Positions 18,847-27,500 of a DNA stretch of 64,000 nt are shown here, one piece after another (position 1 is the first letter of the stretch; each line of letters starts with the position of its first letter). This DNA comes from Fabrea salina (lineage: Eukaryota > Ciliophora > Heterotrichea > Heterotrichida > Fabreidae): the NCBI GenBank assembly GCA_022984795.1, contig JALIHJ010000027.1, forward strand, positions 124,001 to 188,000, in the 5' to 3' direction. The position numbers and the translations under genes were made by a program. The notes beneath the pieces were generated by a model, which saw nothing but the letters and a program-made list of their open reading frames with translations, was not told the origin of the DNA and searched no databases.

Positions 18847-19965
18847 TTAACCAAGAAGCATATTGATTGCTGCCTGTTCGTCGTAGTTAGCCTTTACTAA
18901 GCACTGAAGTATGTTATCTTCTTCAAAGCCCATTTCTTTAAATTTGGTAACTAAAGCCCATAGTTTTTTGCCATCAAAGGAACTTTTGCTTTCTTCAAGG
19001 AGTTCTTGAGAGCTTTCTTGAGGAATCGACTTTTTAAGCTGCTCAAAGTCCTTTATTTCAGTGACACATTTTGGCAGAGTTTCAGGTTTCCTCATTTTGT
19101 ACATGTCGTGAGGATGGTCTGTTTGGTTTTCACAAACTTCACAAAAACTAACAGCGCATTCGGGGCAATAGTAACGTATTCCCACTATTGGAGAAACAGA
19201 GCAGTGCTCACAAGTGGCCTGGTGCTTTACCAAGATCCCAGACATTCTTAAAGTGTTAGCACTTTTCTGGAGTTCTTCACGCACTACTTCTCTGAGTGTT
19301 TCAAGCATTTGGTCACGGGCTTCTGTTGCTGTTACGCCGATGCCGTGAGTAACTTCAGTGCTGAGTCCTGTTGACTTCATTTCAACCCTTTTAGTTTCTA
19401 CTCCAACAGAACTCTTTTCAACAGGAACTGTTAGAGTCTCTCTTTGAGAAACTTCAAGTGCGTCTGAGCCAGTTTCGTTAGTGAACTTTCCACAAGACTG
19501 GTCTTGGGTTGAAATAACTTGCGTAGCAATGGCTTTTTCTTGAGTGTTTATGTTTGTGTTGCAGAAGTTTTCCTCAGTTAGAGGCATAGCTGAAATGCTG
19601 ACATCAGCTGATTCGGCATTTAGAGGTTTGGACTCTACTTCTTTTCCATAGTTCTGAGGGATTGGAATTGGTTCTTCTGATTCAGATTCCGAGTTGGCTA
19701 AGGGCAACTCTTGAAGAACAGACTTTTTGTGTTTGGAGGGTTCTACAATTAGTGTGAGTTGAGTTCCGTCTGCAAAAGACAGTGCTTCCCTAAACTCAAG
19801 TTCAGTGGAAATGGTGATTAGGTCGTCTTCTTCATCCCTGTATTGAATTGAGGGTTGGACTTCTCCGAAGGTTTCGCCAATTGCTTTCTTCAAGTCTTTG
19901 AAACTCTTAGGAAGTTCTTCAAGTGCCAGAGTGTTCTCTTGAAATACTAACTTAACAGAAGCCAT
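18847..19965 (-). CDS. p62/NBR1-like selective autophagy receptor (PB1-ZZ-UBA)
   Basis: 372 residues from the ATG at 19963-19965, which I prefer over an upstream non-ATG extension because it follows TAATATA and starts the PB1 fold exactly. PB1 domain at about 3-75, with the acidic OPCA-type stretch YRDEEDDLITI. A low-complexity middle leads to a ZZ zinc finger at about 250-295 (CEHCS...YYCPECAVSFCEVC...HPHDM) and a C-terminal UBA at about 335-372 (FKEMGFEEDNILQCL...AAINMLLG). This order is that of SQSTM1/p62 and NBR1, which link ubiquitinated cargo to autophagosomes. No clear LC3-interacting motif could be assigned. The start lies 4 nt after the ELP2 stop codon. Confidence 0.9.
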   Translation of the reverse strand: MASVKLVFQENTLALEELPKSFKDLKKAIGETFGEVQPSIQYRDEEDDLITISTELEFREALSFADGTQLTLIVEPSKHKKSVLQELPLANSESESEEPIPIPQNYGKEVESKPLNAESADVSISAMPLTEENFCNTNINTQEKAIATQVISTQDQSCGKFTNETGSDALEVSQRETLTVPVEKSSVGVETKRVEMKSTGLSTEVTHGIGVTATEARDQMLETLREVVREELQKSANTLRMSGILVKHQATCEHCSVSPIVGIRYYCPECAVSFCEVCENQTDHPHDMYKMRKPETLPKCVTEIKDFEQLKKSIPQESSQELLEESKSSFDGKKLWALVTKFKEMGFEEDNILQCLVKANYDEQAAINMLLG

Positions 19966-19969
19966 TATA

Positions 19970-21976
19970 TTAAAAGTTATTAGGCTCAATGTGTTCTATT
20001 CGGAGTGTATGGTCAGCACTTGCTGAAAACAGGTACTCTCCGTTCCATGCCAGCTTGTTTACGCACTTTCCGTGACTGTATCGTGTGAGTTCGCTTTTAG
20101 CATGAATTTCCCTTACACTGACTACTCCATTTTCCAGTCCAACTGCAATTATTTGAGGAGTTATCCAAGCACAAGCAGTCACTCCTGCAGAAAGTATTAA
20201 AGTGTCTAGGCATTCTCCTTGTTTGTTCCAGAGTTTAAGTCGTTTGTCTCTAGAGCCTGTTGAAAATATTTTGTCTTCAGGGTTCCACGCACAGCAGTAA
20301 ATCATTCTTGCGTGTGCTTGCGAGCTTTTGGAAACTCTGTACTCGCCATCCAAGAACTCATACAAACACCAGTTTCTGTCTCTCGAAACTGAAAGTAAAA
20401 ACTTGTCGTCGTGCGAAAAAGCTAAGTCAGTAACTGTCAAGTTATGGAACTCCAATGTTTGGAGTTGTGACTTCTGTTCTAAGTTCCACAAAAATACTTT
20501 AGCGTACTCAGCTGACTGGGCTTTTGAAGCTGAAGCTAGCACTGGATAAGTGTAGCCGGTAGCTAAAGTAACCACTTCGTATCCGTGCCCGTACAACTTG
20601 CAAGCTTCAGGCCATAAAGTGTGGTTAGTCAAAACATCTTCTGTGATTTTGTAGTTAGAAATGTCAATTTCTTGGTCGGTTGCTTTAGTCATGAGTCCCA
20701 GTGCTTGGCCTGCACCTGCAGTGACTCCCTCTAATTCAACTCCACACTCGTTCCTCAAAACATCTGCACTCACTTTAGAAAAGTCAAAGAGCCGCAGAAC
20801 TTTTTCATCGCCTCCTGAAACTAGAGTGTTTTTAAACAAAGCTATTGTGTTAAGGTCGTAGCCGTGAATCATGGGTCTAGAAACTTCTCTCCAGACTCCT
20901 CTAGCCTCTGACCAAAGTCTAGTTGTTTGGTCTAAACTTGAAGTAACTACAAACTGGGAGTTTGCCACTAAACCTGTAATGCCCCCAAAGTGTCCAGTTG
21001 GTGCAATTTGGCTTTTCCACTCTCCTTCTTCAAAGTTCCATCTGTAAAACCCACCTGAGTAACTATACGCCATAATTAGGTTGTCACTGCAAACTACTCC
21101 GAAAAACATATACTTAGAGTTGCCGATTTGCCCCATTGAAGCCTTTGGAACCCAAGTGCCCGACCTGGAATCTTCTGTCCAAACAAGTACACTGCAGTCA
21201 TGCGAAGAACTTACAATGCTGTTTCCCATCCACTTTAGGCAACTAACACAGTTAGAGTGCTCCATCAAAACAGCCTCCAGTTTGCAGGACATGTTAACTT
21301 GGTCTAAGGGGTAGAGTCCTTGGGAGTCCAGTGAAGACTCTGGAATTTCTTTGAAGAACTTCCAAATCCTTACTTGTCCTTCTTGTCCTCCACTTGCAAG
21401 AAACAACTCCTGGTTCAGTTCTTGGAACTCTAAAGTTCTGACTGTGCGGGAGTGCCCTTCTAGTGAGTTGAGAAAAACCCACTCTCCTTCTAACTTAGCG
21501 AACAAGTGAATTTTGGCGTCTGCACCTCCTAAAGCCAGGAAGCTAGTGGAGCAGTAAGTGATTTGCGCAGAGCACTCTTGAAGGTTGCTTGAAAAGCACA
21601 GCTCTGTTTCTAGTTCAAGTCTTTCGCCCAAACTGTACATTCTCACTATTCCATCAGAAGTAATAACACATACTTCTTTTCCTACTCCGATTTCGATCAG
21701 AGGACCTGAAAGTATGATTTCTTGGTGTTGTTGGTGGTTCTTCCAAACATAAAGCTTTTTGTCACAGCCCCCTGAAAACACATACTCGTTTGTATGCTTC
21801 ACACAGTTCACTTTGTCTTTATGAGCAGCTAAACTAAATGTTGTTGTGTGTGTTTCTAGGTTGTGCACCAGAACTTCTGTTCCTGAGCAGTAATACAACA
21901 AAGGATACGCTAGATCTGCAGCTCCAAAAGTCCCATTGCACCCTCCTGCTATCTGGACTGTCCTGACTTGTGCCAT
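19970..21976 (-). CDS. ELP2: Elongator complex subunit 2
   Basis: WD40-repeat scaffold of Elongator, which modifies wobble uridines in tRNA. 668 residues with about 12-14 WD repeats forming two propellers. Diagnostic text includes LWPEACKLYGHGYEVV, LASASKAQ, and TVTDLAFSHDDKFLLSVSRDRNW, all characteristic of ELP2 rather than generic WD proteins. Intronless. Start ATG at 21974-21976 after TAATAA; stop TAA at 19970-19972, only 4 nt before the next gene starts. Confidence 0.95.
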   Translation of the reverse strand: MAQVRTVQIAGGCNGTFGAADLAYPLLYYCSGTEVLVHNLETHTTTFSLAAHKDKVNCVKHTNEYVFSGGCDKKLYVWKNHQQHQEIILSGPLIEIGVGKEVCVITSDGIVRMYSLGERLELETELCFSSNLQECSAQITYCSTSFLALGGADAKIHLFAKLEGEWVFLNSLEGHSRTVRTLEFQELNQELFLASGGQEGQVRIWKFFKEIPESSLDSQGLYPLDQVNMSCKLEAVLMEHSNCVSCLKWMGNSIVSSSHDCSVLVWTEDSRSGTWVPKASMGQIGNSKYMFFGVVCSDNLIMAYSYSGGFYRWNFEEGEWKSQIAPTGHFGGITGLVANSQFVVTSSLDQTTRLWSEARGVWREVSRPMIHGYDLNTIALFKNTLVSGGDEKVLRLFDFSKVSADVLRNECGVELEGVTAGAGQALGLMTKATDQEIDISNYKITEDVLTNHTLWPEACKLYGHGYEVVTLATGYTYPVLASASKAQSAEYAKVFLWNLEQKSQLQTLEFHNLTVTDLAFSHDDKFLLSVSRDRNWCLYEFLDGEYRVSKSSQAHARMIYCCAWNPEDKIFSTGSRDKRLKLWNKQGECLDTLILSAGVTACAWITPQIIAVGLENGVVSVREIHAKSELTRYSHGKCVNKLAWNGEYLFSASADHTLRIEHIEPNNF

Positions 21977-22014
21977 TTATTACTAAGTAAAGAATTACTA
22001 TAATAATTTCTGGA

Positions 22015-22422
22015 ATGTTTGCTAGGAACTTACTGTGTAAACTCAAACCAGTTCTAAGGAACTTTAGCATGTCAGAGCACCAGTACCATCAGCTTGCCAA
22101 CAGCTTTTTGGAGGTAAAGTCTAGTTAGCATATTACAGAGCAACTAGAAGACTTGGGGTGTATTGAAGACATACAAACTACAGAAGGAGTTGTAACAGTT
22201 AAGTGCAGTGACAACAAAACCTTTGTGTTAAACAAACAGTCTCCAAATAAACAGATTTGGCTTAGTTCACCCTTATCGTAAAACTTACTTAGAGGCCCCA
22301 AAAGGTATGACTACATTGACGGTGCTTGGACTAGTTTAAAGGACGGCCACAAGCTTACAAATTTGCTTTCAGACGAATTTAGCAGCCTTTGCAAAACTCA
22401 AGTTAACATTGAAGAGGAGTAA
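22015..22422 (+). CDS. FXN: Frataxin, three exons
   Basis: Iron-binding activator of mitochondrial Fe-S cluster assembly. Two 15-nt introns (22114-22128, 22278-22292) split the frame, so it is easily missed. Spliced product is 125 residues. The N-terminus [18 protein letters not shown] is a basic presequence; I chose this ATG over the in-frame one at 22069 because it supplies targeting. The mature part has the acidic helix ([21 protein letters not shown]) and the family hallmark [20 protein letters not shown], followed by YDY and W. Exon lengths 99, 149 and 130 nt. Stop TAA; MPST starts 6 nt downstream. Confidence 0.96.
22114..22128 (+). other. 15-nt intron 1 (FXN), phase 0
   Basis: GTAAAGTCTAGTTAG, A at position 10. 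Removal joins SFLE to [10 protein letters not shown]. Confidence 0.95.
22278..22292 (+). other. 15-nt intron 2 (FXN), phase 2
   Basis: GTAAAACTTACTTAG, A at position 10. Removal creates the conserved SSPLSGPKRY block across the junction. Confidence 0.96.
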
Positions 22423-22428
22423 TAATAA

Positions 22429-23271
22429 ATGGTAGAAGAAAGCAACATTTTTTTGAGCACCCAAGAATTACAGGAACTCATTGACTCTGGGTCTTGCCAA
22501 GTAATAGACTCGACCATTATACCTGGAGCAAGCGCTTTGGAAGCTCACTTTGAAACCCGCATTAAGTCTGCTAAGTTCTTTAACATTCTAGAAATCAAGG
22601 ACAAAACCAGCAGTCACACTTGTGCAATGCCTTCTCAAAACGACTTTACTGAGTTCATGAAACAACTAGGCCTTCCAAATGATGGCAGACTGGTTGTAGT
22701 TTACGATCAACAAGGAGTAACTACTTCACCCAGGGGCTGGTTCATGCTTAAGTACTTCGGCTATCCCCAAGTAAGGATCCTTGACGGAGGACTTCCCAAA
22801 TGGGTTAGTGAGTCCAGACCTACCGAAAGTGGAACTTACCCCCATATGCAAAATGCAAGTGTAGAGCCTAGTCTCTACCAGTTCAGCGAACACCCCGAAA
22901 CGAGGGCCCTCTTCGAAGACATTAAGACTCTAGTTGAGAAAAAAACTGAAGGAGACAATTCAGTTCAGTTCTGGGACCCAAGACCTCCTTCTGTTTTTGA
23001 AAGTGGAAGCATTCCTTATGCCCACAATTTCCCAGCCAAAGACTGCTTTAACGAAGACAAAACAATTAAACCCAAGCAAGAAGTGGAAAGACTAATGAGG
23101 GAGAATGGAATAGACTTGGACAAAACAGTGATTACTAGTTGCTTGAAAGGAAACACTTCTAGTTTGGGGTACATGCTTTTGAAGTACGTTGGGAAGCAAG
23201 AAGCCAAGAACTACACTGGTTCCTACGAAGAATGGGTAATGTTTACACAGAAAGCTTTCAATGAAGCATAA
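22429..23271 (+). CDS. Two-domain rhodanese / 3-mercaptopyruvate sulfurtransferase
   Basis: Sulfur transferase of 280 residues with tandem rhodanese domains (about 5-140 and 160-275). Family text includes RIKSAKFFNI, VVVYDQQGVTTSPRGWFMLKYFGYPQVRILDGGLPKW and WDPRP. The catalytic cysteine is at about residue 238 in SCLKGNTSS; the loop CLKGNT differs from the usual CGSGVT of mercaptopyruvate and CRKGVT of thiosulfate sulfurtransferases, so the substrate is uncertain. No obvious presequence. It follows frataxin by 6 nt on the same strand, and both serve sulfur or Fe-S chemistry. Confidence 0.9.
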   Translation: MVEESNIFLSTQELQELIDSGSCQVIDSTIIPGASALEAHFETRIKSAKFFNILEIKDKTSSHTCAMPSQNDFTEFMKQLGLPNDGRLVVVYDQQGVTTSPRGWFMLKYFGYPQVRILDGGLPKWVSESRPTESGTYPHMQNASVEPSLYQFSEHPETRALFEDIKTLVEKKTEGDNSVQFWDPRPPSVFESGSIPYAHNFPAKDCFNEDKTIKPKQEVERLMRENGIDLDKTVITSCLKGNTSSLGYMLLKYVGKQEAKNYTGSYEEWVMFTQKAFNEA

Positions 23272-23274
23272 GCT

Positions 23275-24513
23275 TTAACTAATCACCTTTTCAAAGCCTG
23301 AGTTCTTTATAGCTGAGTTTTTTTGCCCGTTTAAAATTCCAAATTGTATGTTTATCATGTCTTTGATCATCTGGATGTTTTGAAACTTCTTTTTAAGAGG
23401 GTAGTCTAGTAGTTGAGGCTCTTTGTTGACTTCTAGAAACCAAAGATGAAGGTTGCTGTCTAGCAGCAAGTCTACTCCAAATAACTCAAACACTCCTGGG
23501 TGGTGCAGTAGTTTGTGTTCTACTGCTTTGGCTAAGTGGTAAAGAATACTTTTGGCTGGCTTTCTTATAAAAGACTCAACCCAAGCAGCTTCCATTTCTC
23601 TAAACAAAATGCAGTGTTCTTCAAAGCTCTCTGAAAGTAAGTAAGTGTTAGTGAGGTGGGAATATTTCTAACTAATAGTTACGTTGTTACTGGTGTAGGG
23701 TTCTTTGGCTAACTGAATAAACCCGTCATGGTAAAGCACTGTGATTGGGTTTAAGTCTGCAATGAGCATAAACACCCTTATTCCTACTTTGTGGTTATTG
23801 TGCAAGTAAGGGTTTTGAATGTACTTTTGGAAAATTGCGTTTGGGTTTCCACAGAGGTTTTTCTGTGGGGTTTCTGAGTTCATTAGCTTAATTTCCCTGC
23901 CTCTGTGGGCATCTGTCTTGGTAATGTAAGAAACTTCTTTACTTGAGTTTTTAAGTAACTCGGTAGCTTGCAAGCACTCAAGTGGATCGTTTAGGTCCAG
24001 AGTTAGGGGCATGAAGTCCTTTGGAAAGCCTCCAAAGTAACTCTTCAGCAAAGAGTGGAATTTTTGTCTGTGAGTAAGGTAATTGTGTCCTGGAATGTGG
24101 TTGTACCTTTGCTGTTCGCACAAAAAGTGCCTTCCGATATGATGTCTTAAGTGCCACTCTGGCCAACTAGTCATGAAAATACTAATGTCTGTGCTAAGTT
24201 CTTTTTTAGACCCAAAGTGGTTTTGTAAAACCTGGGCTACTAGGCTAGTGTTTTTGTAGTCGGAATATATTTTGTGTTTGGGCTCTGCTGCATAGCAGTA
24301 GTCATCCTGGTTCACAATGTCTGAGTGAGGTGTTTTAACATAAGAACTATACATGTATTCTTTCCAAGCTTCACTATAGTAAACACTTTCCCAGTATATT
24401 CCTAATTTGTACTTTACAAATTTAGCTAGTGAGTGTCTCCAAGCATAAAGACTAATCAGTCCGAGGCATGCTAAATTCAAAAGCACAACAAATAAAATTC
24501 CTCTAAGCACCAT
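23275..24513 (-). CDS. TTL-family (tubulin ligase-like) enzyme with N-terminal membrane anchor, two exons
   Basis: ATP-dependent amino-acid ligase fold of 407 residues after removing 23668-23682. Core residues are intact: TKTDAHRGREI (P-loop-like), FQKYIQNPYL, KVGIRVFMLI and, in exon 2, FGVDLLLDSNLHLWFLEVN with the metal-binding D and ExN. The first 25 residues (MVLRGILFVVLLNLACLGLISLYAW) form a hydrophobic signal-anchor, which is not typical of tubulin glutamylases, glycylases or TTL, so the substrate may not be tubulin. It shares an 11-nt divergent start region with CFAP54. Confidence 0.87.
23668..23682 (-). other. 15-nt intron (TTL-like), phase 0
   Basis: Minus strand GTAACTATTAGTTAG, A at position 10. 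Removal joins YTSNN to KYSHLTNTYLLSES. Confidence 0.94.
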
Positions 24514-24524
24514 AGCAGTTATAA
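24514..24524. promoter_or_regulatory. 11-nt divergent start region, TTL-like / CFAP54
   Basis: CAT-AGCAGTTATAA-ATG: only 11 nt separate the two start codons, with TATAA directly before the CFAP54 ATG. Confidence 0.6.
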
Positions 24525-27500
24525 ATGGAGCGCGGTCAATACCCAGTTGCTGAAGAACTCCAACAATTCTTAGAAGACTCTAAAGCTTCACTTGAAAAAC
24601 TTCTTAAAGTTGATGAAGAAGTTAAACGCAGGGACACTGCAGACTTAGTTATCCAAACACTCACTCAAATCCAAACTGCTATGAAGAACGTAATGGAACA
24701 AAACCAAAAAGTCCAAGAAACCTCTTACTGGGCACTGTTGAACGCCACAGTGGATATTTACCACTACTGTTGCTTGTTGCGTAAAAGTAACTACGGAAAA
24801 GAAAGTAGTAAGTTCCTGGCTTGGTGCATGATGGTCATGGAAAACAACGTAGTTTTGTGTGCTACGAAGCACCTTAACTGGAGAGTTAGGTTGTACTCAG
24901 AACTTGCAGAGACCTACGAAGAACTGGGAGCTTTCAAAGCTGCAAGCAAAGTAGTTGCCCACGGGCTAAAGCAAGTCCAGGAACTAAAAGAAGTTGAGGA
25001 GTGTGAGCCTCCTCTTCCAGAAGTAACACTCTACACTTTGCAGTCTGCAACTAACCAGTTGAAAGCTTTAGACATGAAGTACGGACTTTTGCAGGGAACC
25101 CTTATGCCTGACCAGTGGAAAAAAAGACTTGAGGAGTTCCCTAACAAAGAAGACAAAATAAAAGCTGCTTTTAAGTGCCTAAACTTAGTTAAGGGCAGAA
25201 CAATACAGCAAACGGGCAACTCTGTGAATTGGAAAACTTTGGTTACCACTTACACAGTTGACTTAGTTTCTCAGGACATCCAAACAGTGTGCAAAGCACT
25301 TGAAGAAATCGATCAGAAAAGAAAAAGAGACTCTTATTACTCCCAAGTAAGTTCTGACCACTCTGAGTCTCCAGAAGAAGTTTTGAACCGCAACAGAGAA
25401 GCAGACTCCCAAATGACTAAAGAAACTGTGTGGAAAAAAGCCAGTGAAAGCGCAAGCTTAGAAACCCACCTTGAACTTTTGAGTTTTTGTTACGATTGCA
25501 AACTTTGGGACTTGTTTTACAACCTTAGTGAGTGGGCTGAAACCAGACTTAAGTACAGAAGAATAGAAGCCCCGCTTGTCACAGACCTCAACTTAATTAC
25601 CTCAAAGCTGCCTGACAGCAAGATTCCTAAAGGCTACGATAAAATAGATGTAGACTTAAACATTGCGCACTTAAAACAAGAATACACAAGACTAGGAATC
25701 CAACAAAAAGAAGAAAAGAAAGTCGACCCTAAAACTAAAGCAAAAACTCCTCCAGTTAAAACTGAAGAGCCTGCAGTTACTGCAAGTGTGGACCATACTT
25801 ACGTATACTTGTTAGTTAAAAGGTCAGAAACTGAAGAGCAGGCCTTATGTTCTTTAGATGTTTGGTTTTCCCAACCTAAACAAGGCATTGCTATTCCGAT
25901 CCAAACCTTCAAAAACACTGGCAGTACTCCTTTTGCAGTTTTTGGAAAAGACTCACAACCAGGGAAGCAAATAACTGACGTCAAACCTTTAATAGCCAAA
26001 CACCCAGATGCCCAACCACCTCTAGACTACCACAAAGTTCCTTTGGACCTTAGGCAAACGCCCTCTGAAGAAGAAAGACGCCCTAATAACACCTATGTTT
26101 ATTTGTGCTACAAAAATGAAGAAAAACTAGTTTCTTTAGAAAGGAACTATAGAGTAATGAAAGCTTTACGCAGACTCGAACAAGACAAGGCCAAAGAAAA
26201 AGAACCTGATGAATTTGGAATCAGCTGGCAAGTAAGTTTGCTAACAGAGATAACCGACGAACTTTTTAAAGCAACTTCAGGACCACTAGGGGTCGTTTAT
26301 GCTAACGACTTTCCAGACGACTTAGTAGACACTTGTCTTAAACTTTGGGATGAGTTTGTTTTGCCTGTGCTCAAAAACAAAGAAACTGCTTTTGAAAGGT
26401 TTAAAAATGCCGAAACAGACCATCAAGTAGCTGAAAAGTGGAATGAAGTAAAGGAAAGTTTGGCTGAGTGCATGAAAACTATTCTAAGCGTACTTACTAC
26501 AAGGGTGAAGTTTGAAGACATTATTACGCTGCTGCACATAGGCTTGAGTTTAAGTAAAGTTCAGGAGGAAGCCCAGAACTACAGGTACTCAATTCAAACT
26601 CTAAGAATGGTTTTGGAGAAGCTCCACCAGTACAAAGAAAAGTCTTACAAAAGAGGCATCAGTGCCAAAAACGACAAAGTTTTAGAAAGCTCTGTGTCTT
26701 GCGACTTAGAGTTGCTGCTTCAACTTAGAGAAGAAATCCATTCAGAAGCCCTGAACTGGGAACACCTAACAGCAAAAAGTTTAAGAGAAGCTGTGAGGAA
26801 GAAAAAACTCGACAACGAAGAAGCCCAAGAAGAAGAGTGGGAAGTACTCACTAAAACCAAAGAAAAAGAAAAACTAGCTCAAGAAAAAGCCCAAAGAAAA
26901 GCCCGAAAAATAGTAACTGAGTTTGAAATAGAACTTAACAACCTGCACACCGAAGTACTAGCTAACTTGTTTAGAGTTGAACTTAAACTAGACTACTCCA
27001 AAAGAACTGAGTACACCCAAGTCAGAAACACTTTTTCAGGCAAAAAGCTAGACACGGGAGGCTTGAGTTCAGGGCTAACTGCTAAACTTAAACTGGGCAA
27101 AGGAAAAACCGCCACCCAAATCAGAAAAAACGCCACAGACTTAAAACAAACCTTGCAAGAGTCTGGAATAGTTCCACCTAACAGACCACCTCCTTCTAAA
27201 GTTGAGAAAATGCTAATAGCTGAAAACGGAAAGAACCCCTACACTCTCGGCTTACTCTATATGCAAATGGCTGCCTTCAAGTCAAACAAACAAGAACAAA
27301 AGTCACTTTTAAAAGAAAGTTTAAAGTACTTAGCTGAAGCAGAAAACTTAGAAAAGCAAATGGCTACTCACGCTGCTCAATCAGCTCCTGAAGTACTTGC
27401 TGCAAGACTTTTTGACTACAGAAAAAAAGATAACCACCACAACCACTACCCTTTTAAGCACTTAGCCGACAACCTTTTGGCGCCTCCTAGGAACTTCCCT

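Noticed and set aside
22018-22428. A 400-bp intergenic region between ELP2 and MPST
   Set aside because: With two 15-nt introns removed it encodes complete frataxin.
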